From the NCBI RefSeq assembly GCF_001315985.1, contig NZ_BBBI01000010.1:1-64000 (forward strand): a DNA stretch of 64,000 nucleotides, read 5' to 3'. Position numbers and translations under genes: made by a program. The notes below the pieces were generated by a model. The model was given only the letters and a program-made list of their open reading frames with translations. It had not been told where the DNA came from and searched no databases. Of this stretch, positions 1 through 9,937 are shown one piece after another (positions within the stretch are counted from its first letter, which is position 1; every line of letters starts with the position of its first letter). This DNA comes from Vulcanisaeta distributa JCM 11216 (GTDB lineage Archaea > Thermoproteota > Thermoprotei > Thermoproteales > Thermocladiaceae).

Positions 1-124
1 AGGGCCGTAAATAACCTTTGGGAATCCAGTACCCTAGTGGCCCAATACTCAATGCGCCTAAGGGCAAGGTCCCTATCAGTGAATTCAATCGTTAAATTGG
101 CGAAGCCAGCCTAACCCTCCTCAC
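1..124 (-). CDS. Start of a possible ATPase-like protein (cut by window edge)
   Basis: Read on the minus strand from a GTG at 124, a coding-like stretch runs off the window start. It begins VRRVRLASPI and, after a one-base shift near position 85, continues IEFTDRDLALRRIEYWATR. The pattern 'FTDR-x-LA-x-RRI-x-W' resembles the segment just before the Walker A loop of archaeal ATPase-family proteins, but the P-loop itself would lie outside the window. The call rests on this short resemblance only; the reading frame is broken once and no start signal is clear. Confidence 0.25.
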
Positions 125-382
125 AGTGATTATTCCTCATCCTCCCCCCCTTTAATACCTATTATCCGATTGAGGCGTTTTTCATCTCGCCGTCCTGGTT
201 TTAGGGCCTTCTTTAATTCCTCACTATTGATTCCATACCACATTACGGCCTAACCCGTCTTCTTCGACCTTCCCTAATATACGCGGTTATGCAGTGGCTA
301 TGCCTCACCAGTGTTGTTTCAGTCCGTTCTTAGCAGTAATGCTTAATTGTGCATGTTTCATAAAGTTAGTTAGTACTTACAT

Positions 383-1322
383 ATGGCCAGTGATATTGAC
401 AATAAATTACTGGACCTGGCCACCATAGTCATACCAACGCGGGATGAGGTTGAGGGTATTGGGCTTGTTCTTGATGAGTTGTTCGAAGTTGGTGTTTCTA
501 GGGAGAGGATTCTCGTCGTTGATGGTGGTAGTAGGGATGGTACTGTGGATGTGGCTATGAAGTACGGCGTCAGGGTTATTCAGCAGGAGGGTAGGGGGGG
601 TAAGGCCATGGCCATTTGGACGGCGCTGAAGTACGTGAATACGCCCTACATGCTCGTCATGGATGGTGACTACTCATACCCGGCCAAATACGTTCCGGAG
701 ATGGTTAGGGAGATAGTGAGGACGGGGGGGGCTGACGAAGTCATAGGCGTTAGAAGGCCATTGCCAGGCAGTCAGGGCTTCATTTATAGGTTTGGTAATA
801 AAATACTCACCTGGGCCTTCAACCTACTATTCGGCACGAAGCTTCATGACGTACTCAGCGGCATGTACATAATTAAGGCCGACTCGCTTAGGGATGCGGT
901 TGCGGAGGTTGGAGGCTTCAGTATTGAGGCTCATATAACGGCGCACATGGTTAGCACGGGTAGGGTCGTCAGGGAGGTGCCGATCGAGTATAGGCGCAGG
1001 GTTGGTAGGAAGAAGCTTGGCGTGAGGGGGGGGTGGGCTGAGGATATTCAGTGACATGGTTAGGCTAACCATTAGGTACAACCCAATGCTAATACTATTC
1101 CTACTGGGCGCACTCCTCCTCATTCCTGGCCTGGCCCTTGGCGCCTACGTTGGTTATTGGTACATATTCTACGGCATTAAGTACTACCTAAAGGGGGGGT
1201 TAATCGCCATAATAATGACCCTAATCGGCCTACAATTCCTCGGAATGGCCGCCATGGCAATATACATGAAAAGAATGGAGTACAGGCTCAGAAAGGCCAT
1301 TGAGTCATTACGCAGGGACTAA
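383..1322 (+). CDS. Polyprenol-phosphate glycosyltransferase (GT2, DPM/DPG-synthase-like), frameshifted
   Basis: Family 2 glycosyltransferase that transfers a sugar from a nucleotide donor to a dolichyl/polyprenyl phosphate at the membrane, a step of N-glycan or glycolipid assembly. The N-terminal part shows TIVIPTRDE, the acidic donor-binding motif VMDGDYSYP and LSGMYIIKADS. The C-terminal part (from ATG 1056 in another frame) has two hydrophobic helices, as in archaeal DPM-type enzymes with a membrane anchor. The two frames join at the G8 run 1026-1033. Dropping one G gives RGGGLRIFSDMVRLTIRYNP without a break, about 310 residues, the usual length. The ATG at 383 is the first start in frame. 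I am confident of the family and unsure of the sugar. Confidence 0.85.
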
Positions 1323-1367
1323 ACAACTCAATCAACCGCAACAAAACATGGCAAGGACGAGCACGGG

Positions 1368-1467
1368 TGGTGGGCCCGCGGGATTTGAACCCGGGACCTC
1401 CCGGTTATGAGCCTTACGCGGGGGGGCACATGCCCCAGGGCGCTCTACCTGGCTAAGCTACGGGCCC
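1368..1467 (-). tRNA. tRNA with CAT anticodon (elongator Met or Ile2), intron in the anticodon stem
   Basis: The minus strand folds as a tRNA. Acceptor GGGCCCG pairs with CGGGCCC, the D arm is GCTTAGCCAGGTAGAGC, the anticodon loop is CTCATAA with anticodon CAT, and an encoded CCA follows (1368-1370). The 5' anticodon strand CCCGG is split as CCC/GG by a 24-nt insert (1414-1437). This is a non-canonical intron near position 29/30, a type known from Thermoproteales. Inside the intron GGGGCA (minus strand) should pair with TGCCCC, but the C side has 7 C (1420-1426). The T stem lacks one base compared with the CCGGG/CCCGG expected. The CCCGG anticodon stem argues against the initiator tRNA; Met versus Ile2 cannot be decided by eye. 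Confidence 0.85.
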
Positions 1468-1598
1468 TGGCTTTAATGGTTTTATAGGGCAATTTTAAGT
1501 TTTTCGTATCGGAAATCGCTACGAGACAAAGCCGTGAGTCTCATGGCATTCGATTTTGAACCATTACGGCAGCCCTATTTTCTATAATGAATTCCTAT

Positions 1599-1784
1599 TT
1601 AATTCATTAATTGCGACTTTAATTCCAAAGCTTTGTCGTTGATGGTGTTTGTAATTTTCAATTCGAAGTCTAGGTTTATGAGTATTTCCCATAACCAATC
1701 AAGGGCTTTGTCGCAGGGTATTTTGCCCATCCTTGCCCTGCCAATTATTACTAGGGCCTCGTCAATGGCCTTTGTCGGGTTCAT
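1599..1784 (-). CDS. Small hypothetical protein (61 aa)
   Basis: Intact 61-codon reading frame with codon use like the neighbouring genes, beginning MNPTKAIDEALVIIGRARMG. A TAA lies a few codons upstream in the same frame, so the ATG at 1784 is the only plausible start. The protein looks all-helical and mildly acidic, with no motif I recognise. It stands alone between the tRNA and a larger minus-strand operon. It could be a small regulator or a remnant; no function is proposed. Confidence 0.45.
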   Translation of the reverse strand: MNPTKAIDEALVIIGRARMGKIPCDKALDWLWEILINLDFELKITNTINDKALELKSQLMN

Positions 1785-2017
1785 AATTGAAAGTTATGGA
1801 TGGGCATGGGTTTTGGGCTTAATTGCCTTGTTTCTGGAAAGTATCTATCTTTCTGTTATTATTTTAAATGAACAGTAGTGTTTTTGAGTCTTAATGCGGT
1901 TGATTGATTGGTGATGATTCATTGCAGTACTGATCGGTGAGGAGACTGACCTGCCCTGACTCATTAATGATTAGTTGTCCTCATAAGAAATCAGTGTATA
2001 GCCGTACTCATCAGGTG

Positions 2018-3015
2018 TCAGGCACCTCCTCTCTCCTCACCAAACCAGTAACTACGCTGGTGCGGTGTTTTTAAGTCCTTAACTGAGGCCATTACCCTGA
2101 GCAATTCCTTGGCTACCCACGCTTTAACTATGATATTTTCCTCACCGGTTACTACCGTCACGTCAGCATAATCATCAACCCCCCCCGCCAAGTCCTCAGG
2201 CTTAACTACGGCATTATTAACCACGATTCTAACGCCCACCAAGGAACCATGCCTACTCATTAACTCCGTAAGGGCCTCATCAACCAATTGCATTGTTAGG
2301 TCCCTATCGATAATCCTAAGTGCGCCAAACCTGGCACTAATAACAGCCAGCGCATCAAGGGGGGGCCTATCCACTGCCCGCCAGGTCTCCTGCACGGTCT
2401 CAACAACGTAATTACCAATGCCCCTAGCCGCGGACTTAAGTGCAACGTAAAATGCAATACGTGGGTTTAGGTAATTCCTCAGTGAGCCGTAGATGCTTGA
2501 TGCCTCTCTGATTCTAATGCCTAGGTGGCTTGTCAATGTTTTAATGCCGTAACGAAACAACGGATTTGCCAGTGAGTATGGCCTAAGGACTAGGCTCGGT
2601 GACACGGTGGTGCTGACCACGACCCTCAACGCATTCCTAAGGCTCTCCCTCTCAATCATCGACACCCTCCTCACTAGGTAATCCCTTGCCACGGAGACCC
2701 CATAGAGCGCCGGCAATACGGCGTAGGGGGGGCAGCGGACACCCTGGGCAAGTCCCTAGTGGCCCAATACCCAGCCTGAGCAGGTGCCTAATGCGGCTGC
2801 GGCTGGTGATTTCGTGGATCCTCCTCACGAGTAAGTACCTCTCGGCGACATTGCCGACCCTGCGGTTGCCGGCCACGTTCGAGGCCGCGGAAACAACCAT
2901 TGACGCCAAATCCCCCCCATAATTAATACCGATCCTAACCCTGACCACGTTCATTAACCTAGCCCAGTAACTGATCCTTGGGGGCCACAGCCACCAGGCC
3001 AATGACGCCCAGCAT
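2018..3015 (-). CDS. Hypothetical protein, last gene of a membrane-protein operon, frameshifted
   Basis: About 330 residues after two run corrections. The start is best placed at ATG 3015: with the C5 at 2980-2984 read as C4, the N-terminus becomes MLGVIGLVAVAPRISYWARL, which leads smoothly into the long frame. The second break is the 7-base run 2726-2732, and one base fewer joins CPGCP to PYAVLPALYGVSVARDYL. The body is helical and rich in Arg, and the C-terminal third carries VGVRIVVNNAVVKPEDLAGG followed by DYADVTVVTGEENIIVKAW. No family recognised. It follows three membrane or Cys-rich genes on the same strand with short gaps, which suggests one transcription unit and perhaps a cytosolic partner of a membrane complex. 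Confidence 0.55.
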
Positions 3016-3047
3016 AAGCTGAGTAGTACACCGTGTTCATGAATAGA

Positions 3048-3376
3048 CTAATTACTGTACCTGGCTGAACGGTTCATCCCGACGCTCCTTATTATCAATA
3101 GGGACTTGTTTAGCCAGGTTATGTATGAACCACCCCCCACAATGCGTAGTAATTAAGCCTGTACGGCTCAACACCAATCACGTAAGCGGTAATACTAACG
3201 TCACTGCAATTACCACGGCACCTAAGCAATACGCTAAGCTCAACATGCCTCAACCCATTAACCACGCCCGTGTAGTTACCAAGTCCGCTGCATGACTCAT
3301 TAACAATACCAAGTAGTGCATTAACCACCTGCGGTGGTGCATCAAGTCCCTGGTACGTAATTGATGGGTTAATCAA
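3048..3376 (-). CDS. Small hypothetical Cys-containing protein, frameshifted near its end
   Basis: Starts at a TTG (3376) overlapping the stop of the preceding gene by four bases. The visible frame stops at 3119 after LNYYALWGVVHT. The stop follows a six-base run (about 3133-3138); read as four, the frame continues WGGSYITWLNKSLLIIRSVG and ends at 3048, about 109 residues. It has four Cys in the first 60 residues (SCSGLG, LLRCRGNCSD) and a hydrophobic stretch near the C-terminus. No family recognised. The overlap with the upstream membrane gene indicates translational coupling, so it is probably an exported or membrane-associated partner. Confidence 0.5.
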
Positions 3377-4610
3377 CTGCTCAAGGCTTGGCAGAAGAGT
3401 TCGTGGTTCTCAATGACGTTGTTAACCCAGGACTGTGGGACCATGTTTGTCGGAATGCCTTGAGCCACGGAGTAGGTTATTGAGCAGTTACCAACCGTGG
3501 AATTGATGGGCCCTAGCACTACCCGCGATGCGTAGGCGGTCACCGATAACTCCCCACTGCACGGTGTTGTAACGTTAATAATGGCGTACCCACTACCGGC
3601 ACTGGTGCTGACCCAACCAATACCGCTCCATGTATAGTTAAATAGGGCAGTTAGGGAACTCCCATTGAAGACGGCAATCATTGGTAAGCTAATGATCACG
3701 GTATTATTACTGGGCACGGTACTTGGCGCAATCATGTAATTAACATTGAACTTAATGAATAGGGCAACCAGGCAATCAATAATGTATGGAATCACCAAAC
3801 CCCCCCTAAGGGCGCGTATGGGCAGGGCTATCACGCCAAAACCACTTGGTAAGCCAATGGTCTCACTATACGAGAAGCCATAACCACCTATGCAGAGCAC
3901 GGCAGGCACAGGCCTACCCAGCGCATCAACGACTTCGACATTTACAAAACCAACCTCGCCGGGTGCAAACTGCGTCTCGTTAATTATATTGATAACTGGT
4001 GATACGTGGGTAGTGTTTATGCCCAGGGGGGGCAGTGCAACGCCGAGGATTAGGTAGAGGGCCACGGGTATCACAGCCACATCCCTAACCCTGGGTATAA
4101 CAAGGAGGAAGACAATGTATGGAATGAAGAACCCAAGCACCCTGCCGATCATTAAGGCATACTTAATGAACCACAGCACGGCAACGAGCATGGAGATCAC
4201 GTGAACCACGTAACCAATTACTAAGGCGATCAGGTGCTCTAGAACCTCAAGCACTATGGTAATCGAACCAAGCCCGGAACCCGTGGCGGCATACACCGCA
4301 GCCTCGGCTATGGGTAACCCAACCTCAATAGCTACTGAAAGACCCTCATCAGCAATACCCAATAGGTTCACCAGGTAATTGTACTTACTCAACAACCCAT
4401 TAATCGTACTCACCGCAGTACCGACAAGGTAAAGATCGCTGGGTAACAGACCGAAGAAGTTAGTGGCCACGGCAAGGGCCATGAAAAACCAGGCAAGGTC
4501 ATCAACACCAACAACAAAGCCATCACCCTAACCAAGCCCTTAAACGCCTTAATAATCATCAAACCAACAAATGTCACAACAACGAGGGCCAGACCAAGCA
4601 TGCCCATCAC
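3373..4610 (-). CDS. Polytopic membrane protein with extracellular Cys-containing domain
   Basis: Two overlapping frames are best read as one gene of about 412 residues. The first (from ATG 4610) gives MMGMLGLALVVVTFVGLMII and a second hydrophobic helix ALLLVLMTLPGF. The second (from 4482) continues FMALAVATNFFGLLPSDLY. One missing A in the A5 on the plus strand near 4484 would join them inside a single helix. Further hydrophobic helices lie at LVIGYVVHVISMLVAVLWF and VIPVALYLILGVALPPL, followed by a domain of about 150 residues with several Asn-x-Ser/Thr sites and Cys (CIGGYGFSYSETIG, TVGNCSITY). If no base is missing, these are two overlapping genes. Four-base overlaps on both sides mark it as part of an operon. 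Function unknown. Confidence 0.55.
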
Positions 4611-5431
4611 GAGAAGGCGGACCTAATGGCATAGATAACCGCAAAGAGCAGTGCGTATAGAATTATGACTATGGTGTCCGCCTGCGCAATATAGACGGCA
4701 AGCCTATTATAGGCACTAAGCACATTGCCAAGACCACTCACGCTAATGCCCACGTTCTCGCACCAGGTAGTCTCGAAATTCACCGGGTTAATTATAGCCT
4801 GTATACCCTTGTCATTGATCATGGCAACGTAAAACGGTTGTGAGGCAATCACGGCAGCGCCGCCCACAATAACCACGTAGAGCCCAAGGCCAATGGCAAT
4901 AAACAACGAACCAATACCCCTAAGCCTAGACACGGAAAGGCCAAGCCCCATCGCGATCAATAATGCGGATAGGCCTGGCGTCCATTGAGCCAGGTAGATC
5001 ATGGGCACGATATCCTCCGTAGATTCAAGTATCAACGTGGCATTCTCGGTTTGCACGCCCCCCCTAACGTCACACCAAGGATAAGTCAATGGGCAGGTAC
5101 AAGTGTTCCAGAGGAGCCATGCCCTAAACCTAACGGCATTCCATGCGTAATCGTAAATAGTCTTATAAACCGTGACGGGATCTATGGTTAGCGAGCCGAC
5201 GAGCACCTTATTCACTATGGCTATGGCCAGAATTACGCCACCGATTATGGCCAAGTAATTAACAACCTCATCAATGAAGTCCCAAATCTCGTTTGGCCTA
5301 CCCATTAGGTATAGGGCCACGGTTGTTATGCCTATTATCGCCAGGGCCGCTATGCCTATGTACACCATGCCTGTCGAGACCAGTAGGTTGAGTACCTGGG
5401 ATACCGTAACCACCCACTGAGCAGCCGACAT
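4607..5431 (-). CDS. Polytopic membrane protein, first gene of the operon
   Basis: Intact frame of 274 residues starting at ATG 5431. I count six or seven hydrophobic helices, among them VYIGIAALAIIGITTVALYL, YLAIIGGVILAIAIVNKVL, LSALLIAMGLGLSV, LFIAIGLGLYVVIVGGAAVI and IVIILYALLFAVIYAI. An outside loop carries three or four Cys (LLWNTCTCPLTYPWCDV). Its stop overlaps the next start by four bases. The helix count, the Cys loop and the place in a cluster with a pilin-like gene recall VirB6/CedA-type channel proteins of archaeal DNA-import systems. I see no sequence motif that proves this, and no HerA/VirB4-like ATPase is nearby. The gene is divergent from the pilin-like gene at 5501. Confidence 0.6.
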   Translation of the reverse strand: MSAAQWVVTVSQVLNLLVSTGMVYIGIAALAIIGITTVALYLMGRPNEIWDFIDEVVNYLAIIGGVILAIAIVNKVLVGSLTIDPVTVYKTIYDYAWNAVRFRAWLLWNTCTCPLTYPWCDVRGGVQTENATLILESTEDIVPMIYLAQWTPGLSALLIAMGLGLSVSRLRGIGSLFIAIGLGLYVVIVGGAAVIASQPFYVAMINDKGIQAIINPVNFETTWCENVGISVSGLGNVLSAYNRLAVYIAQADTIVIILYALLFAVIYAIRSAFS

Positions 5432-5500
5432 AAGTAATTAACCGCTGGAACCCCCTTAAAAAGTAGTAATGCTTTAATGCCCTGTTAAGTAATTAGTGAT

Positions 5501-5880
5501 ATGTCGAGGGGGGGCTTCACCATAGGTGGTATCGTCGTACTCGCGCTGTTGATAGTCGCCGCATCCCTAGTAATATACCTAGTAAGTGATTACCTATACA
5601 CAGCGTACCAAGCATCATCAATGATGGGTAGGATAAACACGAGACTCACCCAATTGTCCAGGTCCTGCATTGCCTACCTAGTCAATGGCTCACTCTACTT
5701 TCCGTACGACGCGCACGTGGAGTACTCAATACCCAGCATGGTGGGTCCCGGCTACTACCATGAAATAAACCTCTCAGGCATTAACGGTGAAGCCTATTGT
5801 TCCTTGATGGCTGCGTGATTGTGGTTAAATCCACAGGTAATGCCACGGGTTACTGGGTGCCTGGTTATGGCCCTGGCTGA
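5501..5880 (+). CDS. Type-IV-pilin-like secreted protein, frameshifted
   Basis: The N-terminus reads MSRGG-FTIGGIVVLALLIVAASLVIYL, where the two Gly come from a G7 run. With G4 it is MSRG followed directly by a 20-residue hydrophobic helix, the class III signal pattern cut by archaeal prepilin peptidase. The visible frame stops at 5818. One missing base near 5806 continues it as DGCVIVVKSTGNATGYWVPG to a stop at 5880, about 126 residues. The outer part has two or three Cys and Asn-x-Ser/Thr sites. It overlaps the start of the long secreted gene downstream, so the two are probably co-translated. It could instead be a minor anchor protein with an uncleaved N-terminal helix. Confidence 0.6.
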
Positions 5881-8405
5881 CCTGGTCCTCGAGGGGCTCA
5901 CGCTGATACTGGCCATTGCACTTGGCCTGGTGCTAATTGGCGGTTTAACCTACCTAACAATCACCGTGTCAACAACCAACAACGCGAGGCTCGCTTACAC
6001 GGGCCTATACATATACCTGCCACAGCCTATCTACGTGAATGGGACACTGTACATACCGATGTACAACATTGGTTATTACAGGGCGGTGGTTAAGTACGTA
6101 TACGTCAAGGGCATCGACGGTTCAATCCATGAGTATGCACCAAACCTGGTGCTAGGCGTGAACCAGTACTACGTCTACACCCTAAGCCTAGGCTACGAAC
6201 CAACCTCAATAACCGTGCTAGCCTCACCAATGGATTACCCAGGCATTATTAAGGAATTCAGCGTCAACGTATCGACCGTGAACTCAATACCATTAATACC
6301 CCAGTCGCAATCACAACCCAGCTCCGGCCTCATAGATGTGACCGTCAACGACCCATACAACGCTGGATGGGAAGTCACGTGGAGCTACGCCGGTCAGTCA
6401 TACTCAGTGAGCCAGGCCCAGTCATACACCTGGTTCATAAACCCGCCATACGTGCCGATTCAAATAAGCTTCACGGCATCAATAACAAGCACGCCCAATG
6501 GGTACTACCAGTGCCAGGTAGTTCCTAGCCGAGTAGCAAATACGTACAACGCAGGAAGTGTGCAAGAGTTCAATGTTTTTTGTTACTCGGTGGTTATCCA
6601 GGTTAATGACCCATACGGCGCTGGCTGGTCGATAGGCCTAACCCCCCCAAGCGGCCTATCATGGAGCGGAAGCAGTACCCAAACAATTTACGTGAACCAA
6701 ACACTTAATTACCCACAAAGCGTCTCGGCCTCAATAACAAGCATACCGCCAGGCTATCAATCATGCAGCATAACCGGGCCCACGCAAATAACGGGCCCAG
6801 GTACGTACACATACAACGTACAGTGCCAAGGTGGCGTGCAAGTATACCTCAGCGTGACGTTCACGCCATACAAGAGCTACGTATGCACCTATTACGTCAG
6901 TGGAGATGCCTTATTACAATATCCAAACGGCACGCAGAAGTATTACTACATATTCTTCACGACCACAACCACGACCACAAAAACATACTATCTCTACAAC
7001 GGCCCACCAGGCGTTACCGTAAAATCCATCGACATTGATTATACTTCGTCCACGCTCTACAACGCTAATTGCGGAGATAGCGAAACTCAAAGCTACAACC
7101 CCAACCCACCAGTTACATTTGGCATCAATGGCGTATATACAATATATGGCAATGTAGCCGCAACATCATCGTCAAGCAATAGCGGTAGTAGCGGCTATGC
7201 AGAATTCTACCTAACAGTCAATGCGCCCAGCGGTTATTCCTGGACGGTAACCGCATCCGGCGCCGTGTCCGAGTCGGCCAGCGGGACCGGCCCAGTATCC
7301 AACTCATGGTGGTTCTCAATACACCCGACCAATAGCCCAATCTACTTCTCCGCGTCCAAAGGCTGCACTGTATCTCCATCAACCATCACGCCCAGTAGTG
7401 CCGGTAATTACTACGTGACCGTGAACTGCGGCGGCTCAAGCAGCTCCGGCTCAATAAGCGTCTCGGTCCAGGACTCCTACGGGGGGGCTGGTTGGTCAGT
7501 CTCCTGGAGCGGTGGGGGGGCTAGTGGGAGTAAGAGCGGCTCGAGCTCGGCATCCTGGTCTATAACGGCGTCGGGCACTGTGGACTTCACGGCCTTGATA
7601 ACCTCAAACCCAAGCAGCTACACATGCACAATAAGCCCAACAAGCACCAGCGCCAACCCAGGAGGCTCAGTAACATTCACAGTAAGCTGCACAAGCAACA
7701 ACCAACCACCGCCGAGTAAGTACTACTGCATCGTTAAGCCAAGCGCCGGTGATAATGTTGGGGGGGGTGCCTCTGGCGCGTATGTTAGTCCGTCAGGCAC
7801 GCAGTACCTCAGCCCCCGGGCAGTCGGAGTTGTTTACCTGGGGGGGTATACAGTATAACATAGTGACGTACCAGGGACAAACGTATTACTTCAATAATTG
7901 GGTGGTCACGCTCAATGGGCAGGCGGTAACCACCAGCCAATACAGCGGCGTGGGCTACACCTTCACCTGCAAGCAACCTAGGCAGTAACCAAACCTACAC
8001 CCTGAGCGGCACGGCGTATTACTACAAGAGGTACCTAACCGTCGGTGGGGGGGAACCACAATAAACGCGCCCGGGAACGGTACATACGCGCTGAGCAGCG
8101 TAACGACAGCGTACTTCACCTGGCAGGACCCAGAGTACATAAGCGGCTCGTGGAGCATAACCTATACGCCTGGCTCAACTTCATTGACCATAAGCGTGAC
8201 CCTCACAGACTATTACTCACAGAGCGGGACGGCCCCACAGCTCAGCGCCTCAACAACGCTCGACGTAAGCAGCCCAAGCGGCTACAACTGCAACATAGTG
8301 AGCGTATCACCAACGAGCGGCTCAACGCCAGGCTGGCAGGAAAGCAACTGGCTACCCAACGCATCAGTAACATTCCAATGCAACCCAAGCAGTAAATATC
8401 ATTAA
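5867..8405 (+). CDS. Large secreted protein with tandem Ig-like repeats, several frameshifts
   Basis: About 845 residues from ATG 5867 (overlapping the upstream gene by 14 bases). It opens with a hydrophobic helix (LTLILAIALGLVLIGGLTYL) and then a Ser/Thr/Tyr/Gly-rich exported chain. A domain of about 80 residues recurs: it starts V-x-DPY-x-AGW, contains a Trp-rich sandwich pattern and ends G-x-V-x-F-x-V-x-C. Copies begin near 6346, 6595, 7200 and 7450. A poly-Thr stretch (FFTTTTTTTKTYY) lies near 6955. Lesions: C5 at 7813-7817 (4 restores frame), a shift near 7970, and the G7 at 8046-8052 (5 restores frame). Likely a cell-surface adhesin, pilus-associated or S-layer-type protein. The paired Cys in each repeat suggest disulfides. 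Confidence 0.65.
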
Positions 8406-8452
8406 GATCTGTTATAAAATTTGATTTAATAGCTATTTTAAACATTCAATCC

Positions 8453-9502
8453 CTAACCTACCGAGATATTCATAGGCTCAGCTTCGTAATCCCAAACCCA
8501 CCAACCAAATGTTTCCCTATATGGGAATGGCTCTGGGCTCAATATGCTGTAGGCAACATAGTTATCAGCAGCAGCTACGTATTGGCCGAAGGGCACGGTT
8601 ATATTCAGCGCAAGCTGCGGATTTGGTGCGTAGATGATGTCTAACCTGCAGGGCACTATGTACGTCTGCGATGGTATTGGGGGGGACCACGCGGGCATTT
8701 GCAGCATTGCATAGCCATAATACGTCCTATTAATTGCAAGAGTTATGTTAGTTGTTGTTTCAAGAGTTACTAAGTTTCCGCTTAGGTTAATTACCTTTGG
8801 ATACATTAGTATTGGCCCGTAACCGGGCGTGTCGCCCCAAATCACCACTGTGTAGCCTGGCATTGGGTAGTTGAGCGTCACATTACTATACCACGTATAT
8901 GCAAAGCCGCCTAAATTAAATATTTGCGTTGTACCGTTAATTATCAAGTAAATTGGTGCAAGGCCAAATACGTGCTCGTATTCCGTGCCGTATGGCGTGG
9001 TCCAGTTGCCGCAGTTTCCATGTGGCTTGCATTGGAATAGGCTCTCATTGTAAACCGTTATTTCTGGGTTTCCCACTATACTGACTGGCGCGATCCAGGT
9101 GGCTACGTACCACGCAGTCCCGTTTGGGAGTACTATTACCCTACCCCCCCAGCACCAGCCAGTCCCCCAGGAAGTACCCGGTGTAATTCCACCAAACTCA
9201 CTTGGTGATGCTGCGTACTGATTATTGGGAACATACACGTAAACAGTCCTATTAATGTACACTGGCACCGTCTGGTTCACGTACTTGACAATTGTTTGGT
9301 TTACGTAAACTGTGTGGTTCACGGGCACGTAAATTGTTTGGTTCTGGACTTGGACCAGGCCCAGCGCCTTGCCTATTGGCTGTAGTGGCTTGACGCGTGG
9401 GCTGGCGATTATTATTGCCAAAAGGACTATTGCGGCAATCCCTATTATTGTTATTGCCTTGGTTGCTGGACCCGTGTAGTACCACCAATCGCCTAGTCCC
9501 AT
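8453..9502 (-). CDS. Membrane-anchored extracellular glycoprotein-like protein
   Basis: Intact frame of 349 residues. An N-terminal anchor helix (AITIIGIAAIVLLAIIIASP) is followed by a repeat-like linker in which N-Q-T and N-x-T sites recur every 8-10 residues with alternating Val/Tyr (VQNQTIYVPVNHTVYVNQT and onward). A large outer domain then carries more N-glycosylation sites and a few Cys (WCWGG, QCKPHGNCGNW, VPCRLD). The regular spacing suggests an extended glycosylated stalk carrying a head domain. It converges with the long repeat protein, and both may belong to one surface structure. The start ATG at 9502 is directly preceded by a seven-base C run on the coding strand. No enzyme motif recognised. 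Confidence 0.6.
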   Translation of the reverse strand: MGLGDWWYYTGPATKAITIIGIAAIVLLAIIIASPRVKPLQPIGKALGLVQVQNQTIYVPVNHTVYVNQTIVKYVNQTVPVYINRTVYVYVPNNQYAASPSEFGGITPGTSWGTGWCWGGRVIVLPNGTAWYVATWIAPVSIVGNPEITVYNESLFQCKPHGNCGNWTTPYGTEYEHVFGLAPIYLIINGTTQIFNLGGFAYTWYSNVTLNYPMPGYTVVIWGDTPGYGPILMYPKVINLSGNLVTLETTTNITLAINRTYYGYAMLQMPAWSPPIPSQTYIVPCRLDIIYAPNPQLALNITVPFGQYVAAADNYVAYSILSPEPFPYRETFGWWVWDYEAEPMNISVG

Positions 9503-9536
9503 GGGGGGGCGTTATTGTTTTCCTGCCTTAATAGCT

Positions 9537-9937
9537 TTATGGGTCGTTGATTCTGCTGGCTATTTTCCTGGCGAGTTCCGTAACCTTCCTATACTCCTTA
9601 TTCGCTATGATCCTCCCAATAACCTCGAGATCAACTACCGCGTATTGATGAACAATTATGTTCCTAAAGGCCACTACGGACTTATAGAGCCTCAGGTCCT
9701 CGGGACTTATCACGCCGAGTATGCTTAACTTCTCGCCGGCGTCCACGTAGCCGCTTACCTCCATACCCATTAGCGTAGCCGCCTCTGGGTTAGGTCGATT
9801 AGTGCCTGGGCCTGCGTCTGTAGTAGGTATATGGCTGAGTAGTACGTCTTAATATCGCTTAATTCATTGGGTGAGTACCTATCGAGTAGTGCCTCCCTCT
9901 CCTCTATTATCCTCAGTAACCTGCCTATAACGGCCAT
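9537..9937 (-). CDS. hepT: HepT-like HEPN toxin (DUF86), frameshifted
   Basis: HEPN-domain ribonuclease toxin of the MntA/HepT class. The key motif R-N-x3-H-x-Y is present as FRNIIVHQYAVVD. The N-terminal half (from ATG 9937, MAVIGRLLRIIEEREALLDR) and the C-terminal half are in different frames. One missing base near 9785 joins IDLTQ to AATLMGMEVSGYVDAGEKLS, giving about 133 residues, the family length. The start lies inside the end of the MNT gene, which overlaps it by 13 bases, so the two are translationally coupled. In characterised pairs the nucleotidyltransferase silences the toxin by AMPylating the Tyr of the R-x4-6-H-x-Y motif, and that Tyr is kept here. The frame break is most likely a sequence error, but an inactivated toxin cannot be excluded. 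Confidence 0.8.

Noticed and set aside
2018-5431. Firm assignment to the Ced/Ted DNA-import system
   Set aside because: Topology is suggestive but no HerA/VirB4-like ATPase and no diagnostic motif is present in the window.
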